Source: Lachnospiraceae bacterium
Lineage (GTDB): Bacteria; Bacillota; Clostridia; Lachnospirales; Lachnospiraceae
Assembly (NCBI GenBank): GCA_015057455.1
Contig: SVEH01000010.1
Location: forward strand, 1 to 64,000
DNA length: 64,000 nt
Direction: 5' to 3'
Shown: positions 18,855-28,784 of the stretch, piece by piece
Numbering within the stretch: position 1 is the stretch's first letter
Layout: each line of letters begins with the position of its first letter
The notes under the pieces: model-generated
What the model was told of the DNA's origin: nothing
Seen by the model: only the letters and a program-made list of their open reading frames with translations
Database searches by the model: none
Position numbers and translations under genes: made by a program

Positions 18855-21800
18855 TTACCTCTGCTCAAATACTCTACGTTTTAGATATAATATTTCTTGA
18901 TATGAACTAACTGTTGGTACATGTGAATGAAGATATAATGTTTTTCCTGCTTGATTTATGCTAACTAAGAAATCTCTACTAAGTTTTAATGAATATCTTC
19001 TGTCACCGTCAATCTTATACTTATTACCTGTTGGTTCAACTATATTTCCTCTATCATCTGTTAAGGTTATATATTTACTTAAAATAAATTTATCTGTCTC
19101 ACTAAAATCCTTAGATGTACTTATAGCAAAGTCTACCTTGTCCACATCATTTGTCTTATCAATAGTAAATTCAATTGCTTCATCTTTTAATATTTCATTT
19201 CTCATATCATATGCATAGAATACTTTTACTATTGTATCTTCTCCATTTTTGCGACTAATTTCTCCATTAATTACATCTATCCTGTTCTTAGATGCAAAAT
19301 AAATCTTAGCTACAATTTCTATTATAAGTCCTTTGTCACTTTCTATGGTCATCGTTACTGTCCTATCTTTTGATACATCTTTATAGTTGCTACCATAATA
19401 CATATAAATATCAAATATAGGAAGTTCCGTACCACTAAATTTTCCTATGTCTTGATTTATCCCTTTACTTATATCTACTTCTGTTCCTGGTTTACCATCT
19501 TTACCTCTCATTACTATTGTAAATCCAAAGAATTTATTAGCTTCTTCTGGAACTAAAGTATTTTGATTTTCAACCATAAACTTCTTAGACTTTATCTCAG
19601 CATTTTCCACTTTAATATCAGTAAGTTTTAAAGTTTGTGTAGACTCAGCTCCTGGGAAACCTGTTAAATCAATATTCTCTCGATTCTCAGGGAATGTATT
19701 ATGTACAGCATTTATTTCTTCACTGTCAACATTACCTTTTGCTATAAACGATATTTCTTGTCTTTGTATCCATGAGTAATCTACCAATGCTGAAACTCCT
19801 GGTGATTTAAAGTGTCCTGATACAACTCTTGTTCCTGAATCAAATTCATAGTAACCACTACTTCTCCATACATTCTGTTGTCCTGAATCTTTTATAAAGT
19901 CTTCTCCACCGTATTTTAGTGGTAATTTTATTGTAGAATCAACTCCTTTTTCTATTAATCCCTCAACACGAAGTCTTACCATTGTTACATCTTCCCATGT
20001 TTTATCTGTATCTTTCTCTACTTCCGTTTGACTTAACCATTTATCTTCTGAAATTTCAGATGCCTCTACATATGAAATCCCTTTTTCAAAGCTATAATCT
20101 ATTGTGTAGATTTCATCACCAGTAATTGTTGCTGGTGAAACTAGTGCGAAATCAAATGATTTATTCTTCTCACTTAATACAAAATATGAATCTCTTGATG
20201 TTGATTTCTTTGGTATAGGTATAAAATATTGGAATGAACTAGCTGTTCCATCATCTATACTCTTGATATTTAAGTCATATGTAACAATATCCTCTTTATC
20301 ACATACATTGGCAACACCTTTTTTTATTGAGCCTTTTCCTTTAACCGATAAAGAATCTTCTATATCAAGTGATGGTGGACTAGGTACTATGTTACACATA
20401 GCTGGATTTGTATAATAACTTTTACCTACTCTATCAGTAGTACTTCCATTTTGATTAAGATCCCATATATCTGTAGCATTTGCCCAATTATATGATCCAC
20501 CTGATGCATTTGTTACTTTTTCTCCCGCACAATACAACATTGCGTCTGTAAATAAAGTTGTGCTCTCTAGTCTCTTTGACGTCTTTAATCGTACGCTAAA
20601 ACTTAATCTACTACCTTTTGTTATAGCTTGTAATTGTTCATTTGCATGACCTATATACAAATTAGGGTCTGCATCTATCACCCATAAGACCTGGTTATTT
20701 CCTATATCTTTACTAGTAACACTTTCAACATCTACAACCCTACTATCAGAGGTATATAGAATTATATTATTACTATCAACTGTTACTCCTTTGCTTAGAA
20801 CAAGTCCTATTTTTATTTTATTAAACATTTGATTATTACCATATGGGTAGTTAGTTAAAAACATACTTCCACCAACGTCTACAGACTCACCTGCATTTAT
20901 ACTTTTACTAGAAAATGACACACTATCAATACCATAAGCCACATTACTATCTTTGCTAATAGTTGTTGTTATAGTTTTCTTTAAATCTGGTATATTAGAT
21001 TGTTCTGTAGATTTTACTGTAACATTTGTATTATATTTACCACCAATTTTAGCATCCTTACCTAAATAACCAAAAAAGTTACCTGTTCCACCTAATCCCC
21101 ATTGTCCTGAATATGCGTATAATCTTGATGTAGCTTGTATAGACGCTATATTATATGTTATCTTTTTCAAGTAATATCTTCTATGAGCTGATGGCAACTT
21201 ATCCCTATATAATCTAAAATATATATTGTCAAGCTGGCCTGTTTTATAATTATTATTTGCAAAAATTGCTTCCCATTCGCCTATTGCATATTTTGAATCT
21301 TCACTTACACGCATACCTCTTTCATCTAGGAATACTCTCTCTGAATTCTCATCTACTAACTGATATTTTACTTTTATATTTTGGCTACTAATATCTGCTG
21401 CTAAATTAATAGTTGTAACTAACAATTCCTTTGGAAATTCCAATGTTACTGTTTTTTCACAACTTGGTGCTATGCCTTGATTTTCTAAATAATATCCACC
21501 AAATTCATTTACACCTGCTTTTGACAGTGTATAGTAAGCACTCTTATTACCTGTACTACAAGTTACAACCTCTTCAAATCTTGTAGCATATTTTACACTA
21601 TTTATATTTGCATTAAAATGCGTATGTTCTTCTCCATTTACACTAACTGCATTAACAATTAATTTGCCTCCTGCAAATGGTAAAAACAACTCTTCTGTTT
21701 CAATTCCTTCTGGATATGTTAATGGCAGAATCATAATCTTTGTTGTTGAATAGTACAGATTCTGTACCCTAAATTTAATTACAGATTCACTTTGCTCTAC

Positions 21801-24047
21801 TATTTCATAATTAACATTTCCTTTAAAGAAACTTTTATTTATTTTCATTGTGTTCAAATCATATTTAAGATAATGTTTTACCTTCTGTGCATCTTCCCAA
21901 TAAGGAATATGTACTTCTAATATAGCATCATCAAAATATAATGATTCTGATATCTGATTATTCTCAATTATATGTATGCTTAAATCTTTTGTATTATTTT
22001 TTGACAAATCATAACCATCTGTATTATATACAAAATAACCAAATCTACCAGTTGAACTACCTGATACTATTTTATTTATTCTTGCTGTTCCAAGTACTCC
22101 TCCTTGCAATTCTTTATCTTTCTCAGGCTCATAATTTACATCTATATCTACTGGTATTACATCTTCTTTTGTAATGCTACTTCCATTACGCTTATCCCAA
22201 AGCACATTATCATAACGAAGTTCTAGTTGAATCGTTGTTTCACTAGTATTAGCACCTATACGGTATTTTATTTCTCCACTTTTATTGTTTACATCGTAAG
22301 TAACAGCCCCACCATTGGCTTTAAAATCTGGATTCTTTTTAAATGAAACCGAAGAACACCCTGCTGGAATAGCTGTAACATCTCCTACAAAATACACTTC
22401 CTTAGGGACAGTGACTTTTACAACATGGGATTCCTCATCACAATTATGTAATTTTACTTTTATTTGAAGATACTTACTTTCTGTGTGTTGCCATCCCTCT
22501 ACAGTTATCCCTTCTTCTGTTAATTTTTGTCCTTTCTCTCCTGATTTTGAATACTCATCTGTATTATAAAGCACCGCATCTATTTCATGATAAAGCTTTT
22601 TCTCCTTTTCCAAAGCATCCATTTCTTCATCATTTTCTGATGTTACCGTAAGTTTAAAATCAACCATATTACTTACATAATCTGTTTTATACATTTTCTT
22701 TGATGAATTTACTTCTTCAGCGAATATTTTTAATGTATAATTTCCATCTTCTACGTCATATGGAATTTCTATACTATATGTACCTCTCATTATCTTATCT
22801 GAAATTTTTCCATATGCTATAACTGTATTTTTATTATCTACCATCATAACTGAAAACTGTGAATAATTCTCACTTTTTGTAGGTAATTTTGTTATATCTA
22901 TTTTTACTTTTGTACCTGGCTTTACTCTTTGAACAGTTTCTTTATTGTACTTTGCTTCTAACCCTTCAGTGCTCTTTATAGCAACAGTCCACTCTTTCAC
23001 CGAAGTACCTTTATCTGTTACTGATAACACTTGATCCTTTTCTAATCCTGCCTTTGTAACAAACACAATCTTATCCTTATCTAGATTCATAGCAGGTACT
23101 ACACCTGAAAATTTCTCATCCAATTCATCAAAAACAATACTGCCATCATACACATAATGAATATTTTCTGTTTTTGTAGATTCACCAGTTCTAAGTTGAT
23201 AAACTGGATTTGTACTGTTACTTCCTTTACTTATAGCATATTTAGTTAGCTCAAACCTTCTTGATATATTATATTCTAATGTTGTTCCACTATAAGCAAA
23301 TCCATACTTTGGATTGTTTAGTTCAAAATAATTAAGTAAAAATAACTTGTCTTTATTTAATCCAGCATCAAATACATTTCCTACTGTACTTTTTTCTCTA
23401 TTAGTTTCCTTAATTATATCCATTTCTCTACTTGTAAATACTGATTTTAATAAGCCTGTTCCTCTTGCCTCTTTATTATATTTTGCATTATTCACATCAG
23501 AATTAAGCCAATATCTAAGGTCACTTTGACTATAATCATTGGCTTTTATACTAGTAATTTTACCATCTAGCATTTTGTAATAGTTTTCACCATGTTTCTT
23601 TATCTCATAATTAAATTTAAAGTTATCTATAATCTTATCAGACATAAGCAATATACTATCACTTACTCCCGATGTATTACCTGTACTATCACTATCCATT
23701 GATAGAACTCTCCATTTTAGGGGATCTTTTTTCGAAATATCTTCTCCATAATACTCACCTAAGTATATATAACTTCCCTCTCCACCTGACCAATATGAAG
23801 TTGTAGAACTTACTTCTTTAGGATTTTTCAGAGCATATGTGCCTAGATTAATAGTTCTAACTTCCGCTTTAGATGTAGAACTTGTTGCAACAGACTTATT
23901 AGTATAAACCACAGTCTTTGGTTTAACTCCATTATCGAACATCATAGAAATAAGAATTGTTACTCCAATAACAATTCCAAGACTTTTTATAATTCTTCTT
24001 TTTTTATTACTTTTTATACTGCATATATTGTTTGTACTCTTCCCCAT
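18855..24047 (-). CDS. Giant cell-surface protein with N-terminal DUF6273-like domain (paralogue B)
   Basis: About 1730 residues, a full-length paralogue of 2656-7716. The ATG at 24047 (MGKSTNN) is preferred because GAGGTG lies eight bases upstream; the longer frame to 24062 has none. A basic N-terminus (KSNKKRR) is followed by a hydrophobic segment (about 22-37), giving an exported, possibly N-terminally anchored protein. The DUF6273-like domain (about 60-320) shows YIYLGEYYG, LKWRVL, LLMSDKIID, LRYWLN and GVVPAMNLD. The rest is beta-rich with no recognised enzyme motif. Blocks shared with paralogue A run to the C-terminus (YGIDSV, YPYGN, SLSVKGKGSIK, YYGS). No wall-sorting signal is present. 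Function unknown; structural or adhesive role inferred. Confidence 0.82.
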   Translation of the reverse strand: MGKSTNNICSIKSNKKRRIIKSLGIVIGVTILISMMFDNGVKPKTVVYTNKSVATSSTSKAEVRTINLGTYALKNPKEVSSTTSYWSGGEGSYIYLGEYYGEDISKKDPLKWRVLSMDSDSTGNTSGVSDSILLMSDKIIDNFKFNYEIKKHGENYYKMLDGKITSIKANDYSQSDLRYWLNSDVNNAKYNKEARGTGLLKSVFTSREMDIIKETNREKSTVGNVFDAGLNKDKLFLLNYFELNNPKYGFAYSGTTLEYNISRRFELTKYAISKGSNSTNPVYQLRTGESTKTENIHYVYDGSIVFDELDEKFSGVVPAMNLDKDKIVFVTKAGLEKDQVLSVTDKGTSVKEWTVAIKSTEGLEAKYNKETVQRVKPGTKVKIDITKLPTKSENYSQFSVMMVDNKNTVIAYGKISDKIMRGTYSIEIPYDVEDGNYTLKIFAEEVNSSKKMYKTDYVSNMVDFKLTVTSENDEEMDALEKEKKLYHEIDAVLYNTDEYSKSGEKGQKLTEEGITVEGWQHTESKYLQIKVKLHNCDEESHVVKVTVPKEVYFVGDVTAIPAGCSSVSFKKNPDFKANGGAVTYDVNNKSGEIKYRIGANTSETTIQLELRYDNVLWDKRNGSSITKEDVIPVDIDVNYEPEKDKELQGGVLGTARINKIVSGSSTGRFGYFVYNTDGYDLSKNNTKDLSIHIIENNQISESLYFDDAILEVHIPYWEDAQKVKHYLKYDLNTMKINKSFFKGNVNYEIVEQSESVIKFRVQNLYYSTTKIMILPLTYPEGIETEELFLPFAGGKLIVNAVSVNGEEHTHFNANINSVKYATRFEEVVTCSTGNKSAYYTLSKAGVNEFGGYYLENQGIAPSCEKTVTLEFPKELLVTTINLAADISSQNIKVKYQLVDENSERVFLDERGMRVSEDSKYAIGEWEAIFANNNYKTGQLDNIYFRLYRDKLPSAHRRYYLKKITYNIASIQATSRLYAYSGQWGLGGTGNFFGYLGKDAKIGGKYNTNVTVKSTEQSNIPDLKKTITTTISKDSNVAYGIDSVSFSSKSINAGESVDVGGSMFLTNYPYGNNQMFNKIKIGLVLSKGVTVDSNNIILYTSDSRVVDVESVTSKDIGNNQVLWVIDADPNLYIGHANEQLQAITKGSRLSFSVRLKTSKRLESTTLFTDAMLYCAGEKVTNASGGSYNWANATDIWDLNQNGSTTDRVGKSYYTNPAMCNIVPSPPSLDIEDSLSVKGKGSIKKGVANVCDKEDIVTYDLNIKSIDDGTASSFQYFIPIPKKSTSRDSYFVLSEKNKSFDFALVSPATITGDEIYTIDYSFEKGISYVEASEISEDKWLSQTEVEKDTDKTWEDVTMVRLRVEGLIEKGVDSTIKLPLKYGGEDFIKDSGQQNVWRSSGYYEFDSGTRVVSGHFKSPGVSALVDYSWIQRQEISFIAKGNVDSEEINAVHNTFPENRENIDLTGFPGAESTQTLKLTDIKVENAEIKSKKFMVENQNTLVPEEANKFFGFTIVMRGKDGKPGTEVDISKGINQDIGKFSGTELPIFDIYMYYGSNYKDVSKDRTVTMTIESDKGLIIEIVAKIYFASKNRIDVINGEISRKNGEDTIVKVFYAYDMRNEILKDEAIEFTIDKTNDVDKVDFAISTSKDFSETDKFILSKYITLTDDRGNIVEPTGNKYKIDGDRRYSLKLSRDFLVSINQAGKTLYLHSHVPTVSSYQEILYLKRRVFEQR

Positions 24048-24118
24048 ATACGCACCTCGCATTTAACTATATATACTCTTTTTTTAGTTGCACTTCCCCC
24101 TTACATAAACATATTTAT

Positions 24119-24127
24119 AGTATACCA
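24119..24127 (-). promoter_or_regulatory. Extended -10 promoter for DUF6273 paralogue B
   Basis: TGG-TATACT on the minus strand, about 75 bases before the ATG. It resembles the TGG-TATAAT of paralogue A (7847-7855), including nearby AT-rich context, and also lacks a clear -35. Confidence 0.5.
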
Positions 24128-24304
24128 TATTTTTACAAATCTTTGTCCCAATTATATACAAAAAATCTTTAACACTTATTATATTTTCTACTAATATACA
24201 TAAGTATAAACGTTCTTTATTAGAATCTATAAAAAAATATACAAATGTAAAACATTAATCCATCTTAGTCACCACAGTCAATATGGAGACGATGCCTAGA
24301 ATAA

Positions 24305-24328
24305 TAGGCTCCACTTGCGCGGAGCCTA
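24305..24328 (-). terminator. Hairpin terminator of the secreted protease gene (repeated type)
   Basis: TAGGCTCC...GGAGCCTA with the loop ACTTGCGC, followed on the minus strand by TTATT. The same hairpin, with one base changed, is found at 36768-36791 after the cNMP-binding gene. The U-tract is short, so efficiency is uncertain. Confidence 0.6.
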
Positions 24329-24334
24329 AAAAAT

Positions 24335-25819
24335 CTACATATCTGTAATTGTATAAGAGTTTGAATTTGTTGATGCAAATAAATTTCTTCCGTATAATAC
24401 GAATCTTGGTGCATCATCATACCAGCTATCTCCTGTGATTAGGTAATCTAAATTATGTGAACCTATATTGGCTTCTGCATATCCAACTACATTTACACCA
24501 TGTCCACCTTCATTTTCAATTTGATATCCTAGTGATGTTGAATGACCACCATCAATACTAGCCTTAAAGAAATTAAAGTTTGGATTGTTTACATATTCTG
24601 TTTCTACACGTTTATTAAATAATTTACCATACTCCTTCATTACGCTTCCCATTTGATAAGCATATGTTGATGAGCAATCTACTGTTTTTCCGTAGAATGT
24701 TCCTGTTTCATATATTCTACCTTCACATCCTGCTAAATCCCATAATTTATTAAATGTATCTTTTAAGTTGCCGTTTAAGCTCATTCCTTCTTGTTGACAA
24801 ATGGCTGTAACACCAACTAAAGCACATGCGTATCTATTAGTAGTTGTCATAATTGTCTCTTGAGAAATAAGTGATAATTCTCTTGAATATTGTGGTAAAT
24901 ATACTTCTTTATTTAATTTGCACATAGCCTCATTTTTAAATACCTCATCATGAGTTGGGTATGCTGTTGGCTCTACAAAATCATCAGCTGCATCATCTGT
25001 AAATTGAGGCTCATCAGTTACAGTTGGTTCTTCTGTTACTGATGGTTCTTCTGTTACTGATGGATCTTCTGTTGCATATGGATTATCATAATTGTTTCCA
25101 AAGAATGAATCATATAACTTTGGAGCAATTTTCTTTAACCAACCTTTAAAGCGTTTTACAATCTCCCACTCGCGTTCTTCTAATTGGTCACTAGCACTTA
25201 TATCAACAAAATCATCTTCGTACTCTGTATTATCGTAGTACTCTAAATAATTCTCTTCATAATGATCTAACATATCTTCAAAATCTTTACCTTCATATGT
25301 TTTTCCATTATAGTAGAATATATCTTGTCCTTCTGCTTCAACCGCATAATCCATACCATTTACACTAATTAATTTATCTTTGCAATCTTCAACTTCAACA
25401 TCTGCTGATGCCTCTGCAAAATCTTCTGTTAAAGCTTCATATATACTATCACTTTCATCTGTAACACTAAAGTCTGTTATTAGACCTTCACTTGTATAGT
25501 CAATGTTTACATATCCAAAGTCATCATTATCTTTGTTAAATGCAACTGAATATCCTACAATGCAATCTGCACTATCATATATAGGTGTTGTTTTACACAC
25601 AGTTAAGTCAACATTTTCATTTATACTTTCTGCAAACTCTTCTGCATACATCCTAGCTACTGATTCCATCTGAGGTAATACATCTTCATATGCTGTATCA
25701 GCAATTGCTGCTTTAGCATCCTTTTTAAAACTAACTACTGCTATGTTACCTACTAACATTGCACTTGCTAGAAAAATACTACCTGCTGCTAACATTTTCT
25801 TACTACACTTAAATCCCAT
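24335..25819 (-). CDS. Secreted papain-like cysteine peptidase with streptopain-type propeptide
   Basis: 494 residues from the ATG at 25819 (MGFKCSKK), which has AAGGGGAG eight bases upstream. A signal peptide (about 8-38) is followed by a region (about 45-130) resembling propeptide/inhibitor domains of streptopain-like enzymes (TPIYDSADCIVGYSVAF, FGYVNIDY). Acidic sequence and a Thr/Glu/Pro linker (about 250-285) come next, then a C-terminal catalytic-like domain. Candidate catalytic residues are Gln320, Cys332 (NRYACALVG), His440 (GGHGVNVVGY) and Asp464 (GDSW), the order used by clan CA peptidases. The exact family is uncertain: C10- and C39-like features are mixed. Probably a secreted, self-inhibited zymogen. 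Confidence 0.72.
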   Translation of the reverse strand: MGFKCSKKMLAAGSIFLASAMLVGNIAVVSFKKDAKAAIADTAYEDVLPQMESVARMYAEEFAESINENVDLTVCKTTPIYDSADCIVGYSVAFNKDNDDFGYVNIDYTSEGLITDFSVTDESDSIYEALTEDFAEASADVEVEDCKDKLISVNGMDYAVEAEGQDIFYYNGKTYEGKDFEDMLDHYEENYLEYYDNTEYEDDFVDISASDQLEEREWEIVKRFKGWLKKIAPKLYDSFFGNNYDNPYATEDPSVTEEPSVTEEPTVTDEPQFTDDAADDFVEPTAYPTHDEVFKNEAMCKLNKEVYLPQYSRELSLISQETIMTTTNRYACALVGVTAICQQEGMSLNGNLKDTFNKLWDLAGCEGRIYETGTFYGKTVDCSSTYAYQMGSVMKEYGKLFNKRVETEYVNNPNFNFFKASIDGGHSTSLGYQIENEGGHGVNVVGYAEANIGSHNLDYLITGDSWYDDAPRFVLYGRNLFASTNSNSYTITDM

Positions 25820-25861
25820 TATTTTATACTCCCCTTTCAAATCTAGACCACCTTTAGTCTA

Positions 25862-25905
25862 CAAAAACCATTATAGCACATCTTCTGCGCCATAATGGTT
25901 TTATA
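25862..25905 (-). terminator. Terminator hairpin just upstream of the protease gene
   Basis: On the minus strand AAACCATTAT-GGCGCA pairs with TGTGC-TATAATGGTTT, followed by TTTG. It lies about 180 bases after the gpmI stop and only about 43 bases before the protease ATG. The 3' arm also contains TGC-TATAAT, which could serve as an extended -10 for the protease. It may be the gpmI terminator or an attenuator for a leader starting near 26042. Confidence 0.65.
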
Positions 25906-26048
25906 GGATTTGTTTTATATTTATTTTACACACAATTTATAATTAGTTACTTAAAAACTATTACTAATTATAATTTTTATTATCTATTTATTATATTATC
26001 AACTTATATAGTATATATTTAATTATTATACAATAATCAGCAATATAC

Positions 26049-26078
26049 TATATACGTATTTTTTATTATAAATGTCAA
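26049..26078 (-). promoter_or_regulatory. Promoter between gpmI and the secreted protease
   Basis: On the minus strand, consensus TTGACA (26073-26078), an 18-base spacer, then TATATA (26049-26054). The -10 overlaps one arm of an inverted repeat, TATATAGTATAT (26005-26016) with ATATACTATATA (26043-26054). Transcripts from here would carry a leader of about 180 bases that runs into the hairpin at 25862-25905. Confidence 0.55.
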
Positions 26079-26086
26079 TTATATTT

Positions 26087-27631
26087 CTACTTCTTAATTA
26101 ATAGAGACTTTCCTGTCATCTCTGCTGGTTGTTGTAATCCCATCATTTCAATTAAAGTTGGAGCGATATCTGCAAGACATCCACCTTCTCTTAATGTATA
26201 GTTCTCATCATAATTAACTAAAATAAATGGAACTGGATTAATTGTATGAGCTGTAAATGGATCACCTGTCTCATAATCAAGTAATTGCTCTGCATTACCA
26301 TGGTCAGCACAAATAAACATCTGTCCATCAACTTCTTTAAGTGCTTCTACAGCCATTCCAACACATTCATCTACAGCTTCAACTGCTGCAATTGCTGCTT
26401 CTTCAACACCTGTATGACCAACCATATCTGGATTAGCAAAGTTAATTATAATTACGTCATATTTGTCTGATTTAATTGCCTTAACTAAACCTTCTGCAAC
26501 TTCATATGCACTCATCTGTGGTTGTAAATCATATGTTGCCACCTTAGGTGAATTAACTAATATTCTTTCTTCTCCCTTATTAGGTTCTTCCACACCACCA
26601 TTAAAGAAGAAAGTAACATGAGCATACTTCTCAGTCTCTGCTGTTCTAAGTTGAGTAAGACCTTGATTTGCTAAAAATTCTCCTAAAGTGTTCTTAATTT
26701 CAACTTTGTGGAATGCAACTATCTTGTTAGGTATAGTCACATCATACTCTGTAAAGCATACATAGCAAAGCTTCATAAATCCTTTAGTTCTCTTAAATCC
26801 ATTAAACTCTTCATCACATAATACTCTTGTAATTTCTCTTGCTCTATCTGGTCTAAAGTTAAAGAAAATAATTGAATCATTCTCATTAATTATAGCCACT
26901 GGATTCTTACCATCCATAATTACAGTTGGTTTAACAAATTCATCTGTTACCTCTTCTCCATAAGAAGCCTCAATAGCTTCAACAGCTGAAGTAGCCTCTA
27001 CACCCTTTCCGTTAACAAGAGCGTCATATGCTAACTCAACTCTTTCCCATCTATTATCTCTATCCATTACATAATAACGACCTATAACAGATGCAACCTT
27101 ACCTACACCTATTTCAGCCATCTTATCTTCTAAATCCTTTACAAATCCAAGTCCTGAAGTTGGAGCTGTATCTCTACCATCTAAAAATGCATGAACATAT
27201 ACTTTATCTAAACCATTTCTCTTAGCAAGTTCTAATAAACCGTATAAATGTGTATTATGGCTGTGAACTCCACCATCTGATAATAAACCATATAAATGAA
27301 GTGCTGAATTATTATCCTTGCAATTCTTTACAGCTTGAAGAAAAGCTTCATTCTCAAAGAAAACACCATCTTCAATTTCCTTAGTAATTCTAGTAAGCTC
27401 TTGGTAAACAATTCTTCCCGCACCAATATTAAGATGTCCAACCTCAGAGTTACCCATCTGTCCATCAGGTAAACCAACTGCTAAACCACTTGCATTACCA
27501 CTTACAAAAGGACATTCATCCATTAAAGTATCCATAACAGGTGTATATGCTTCAATAACAGCATTAGCATCTGCATTTCTATTCAATCCATATCCATCAA
27601 GAATCATTAAAACTGTAGGTTTTTTACTCAT
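26087..27631 (-). CDS. gpmI: 2,3-Bisphosphoglycerate-independent phosphoglycerate mutase
   Basis: Interconverts 3- and 2-phosphoglycerate in glycolysis using two Mn ions. 514 residues from the ATG at 27631, with AAAGGAG upstream (the longer frame to 27652 lacks a site), matching the usual family length. Seen are the metal-binding LDGYG (11-15), the catalytic Ser62 in DGQMGNSEVGH, FLDGRDT, the RYYVMDRD-RW segment and the C-terminal ADHGNAE metal site. In many Firmicutes it directly follows tpiA; here it is separated from tpiA by about 15 kb of surface and signalling genes. It seems to be transcribed alone. Confidence 0.97.
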   Translation of the reverse strand: MSKKPTVLMILDGYGLNRNADANAVIEAYTPVMDTLMDECPFVSGNASGLAVGLPDGQMGNSEVGHLNIGAGRIVYQELTRITKEIEDGVFFENEAFLQAVKNCKDNNSALHLYGLLSDGGVHSHNTHLYGLLELAKRNGLDKVYVHAFLDGRDTAPTSGLGFVKDLEDKMAEIGVGKVASVIGRYYVMDRDNRWERVELAYDALVNGKGVEATSAVEAIEASYGEEVTDEFVKPTVIMDGKNPVAIINENDSIIFFNFRPDRAREITRVLCDEEFNGFKRTKGFMKLCYVCFTEYDVTIPNKIVAFHKVEIKNTLGEFLANQGLTQLRTAETEKYAHVTFFFNGGVEEPNKGEERILVNSPKVATYDLQPQMSAYEVAEGLVKAIKSDKYDVIIINFANPDMVGHTGVEEAAIAAVEAVDECVGMAVEALKEVDGQMFICADHGNAEQLLDYETGDPFTAHTINPVPFILVNYDENYTLREGGCLADIAPTLIEMMGLQQPAEMTGKSLLIKK

Positions 27632-27759
27632 AACAAAATCTCCTTTAATCAATATTCATTTGTATTATACACCATATTTCAAAATAAACAACCAAATCTT
27701 TTAAAAAAATGCTCTACCTTATTATTTCTATAAAACTTTAATTATTATTAATACTCTTT

Positions 27760-27785
27760 AAAAAACAGCCTGCAAAGCAGGCTGT
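27760..27785 (-). terminator. Terminator of the 225-aa membrane protein gene
   Basis: A perfect 9-bp GC-rich stem (ACAGCCTGC/GCAGGCTGT, loop TTT), followed on the minus strand by TTTTTTAAAG. It starts 12 bases after the stop codon. Confidence 0.92.
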
Positions 27786-27797
27786 GGAAATCCTAAA

Positions 27798-28475
27798 TTA
27801 TTTTTCATGAGTTGCATATTTAACTTTATGTTGTCTTAATTGTAATTTATAAAGGTCAGATTTTAAACGATTAACCTTATTATCACTATCAGCTTTTATT
27901 CTACATAATGGTTTAATATGTAATATACGAGTTGCCCATCTTACAGTCACATGATCTCTTCCAACCATAAATAATAGTAAAGATACAATACTTACTATTG
28001 CCAATGCACCAAGTGTATAATTAAATAAATTCTCTAATCCATATTGGTTAATGAAATTCAATACTGCATTATTAGTTGGTGCAACTAATTTACATAACTT
28101 CTCATATATAGCATCATGTAATTTACTAGCAACAAATGCATCTGCTTTATATAAAGTATCAATGCTTCCATATACTACAAATACAAGATAATTTACAAAT
28201 GTAATTCCAGTAAGAACTAAACTTGTAATAAGTCCTTTTTTCTGACCATCATATACGAAATTTATAAATTTGTTCTTTCTTTCTTCTTTTTTATAATGAA
28301 ATACAACTTTATCTTCTCTGTTTTTCAAGTCATCTACTACTTTGTCATAGCAATCTACTGAATTGCCTTCCTCGTCTATAGTCATTAGGTGAATACTTTT
28401 GTCCCAAAATGCTGATGTAATAAATCCTTCATTATTAACAGTCTTCATTTCTGTATTATTGTATCCCTTTTCCAT
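27798..28475 (-). CDS. Small two-helix membrane protein of unknown function
   Basis: 225 residues. I do not recognise a family. The N-terminal about 70 residues are soluble and charged. Hydrophobic segments lie near 78-100 and 150-170, with a polar stretch of about 50 residues between them. The C-terminal about 50 residues are strongly basic (many Lys, Arg, His), suggesting a cytoplasmic tail. GGAGGAG precedes the ATG and a strong terminator follows, so this is a genuine single-gene transcript. It lies between gpmI and the secreted beta-helix protein, with no context that suggests a role. Confidence 0.7.
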   Translation of the reverse strand: MEKGYNNTEMKTVNNEGFITSAFWDKSIHLMTIDEEGNSVDCYDKVVDDLKNREDKVVFHYKKEERKNKFINFVYDGQKKGLITSLVLTGITFVNYLVFVVYGSIDTLYKADAFVASKLHDAIYEKLCKLVAPTNNAVLNFINQYGLENLFNYTLGALAIVSIVSLLLFMVGRDHVTVRWATRILHIKPLCRIKADSDNKVNRLKSDLYKLQLRQHKVKYATHEK

Positions 28476-28784
28476 AACTCCTCCATTCCGAGGTAATAAC
28501 CCCTTCCCTTATACTATACCCATGCTACATCTGACTTCCCCAAGTAGCGTTATGACTTAACTAATATCTACAATATAATATTAACATATTTTTTTAATAT
28601 CCACAATATACTTTTAATGTTTTTTTAATACTTTTTTAATATTTTATTGTTAATTGTTCTTATGACTATTTTAGCTATACTTATTTATATCATTAATATT
28701 TTTCATCTTCTCTTTGCATATCATGTCATGTAAACTTATTTTTGTACTTTTCCTAATAAATATACCTTTTATTATATTATTATA
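28476..28784. other. 309-base gene-free spacer
   Basis: Very AT-rich sequence between the beta-helix gene and the small membrane protein gene. No terminator with a clear U-tract, no RNA gene and no reading frame could be supported. A possible minus-strand -10 (TATAGT near 28519) is too weak to call. Confidence 0.5.

Noticed and set aside
17702-18860. T-box or other amino-acid riboswitch in front of the aromatic operon
   Set aside because: No T-box core (TGGNACCGCG-type) and no long leader are present; only a short hairpin precedes a plausible promoter.
24048-24334. c-di-GMP riboswitch in front of a surface-protein gene
   Set aside because: Looked for because of the GGDEF genes nearby. No GEMM-like core sequence was found here or before 7716.
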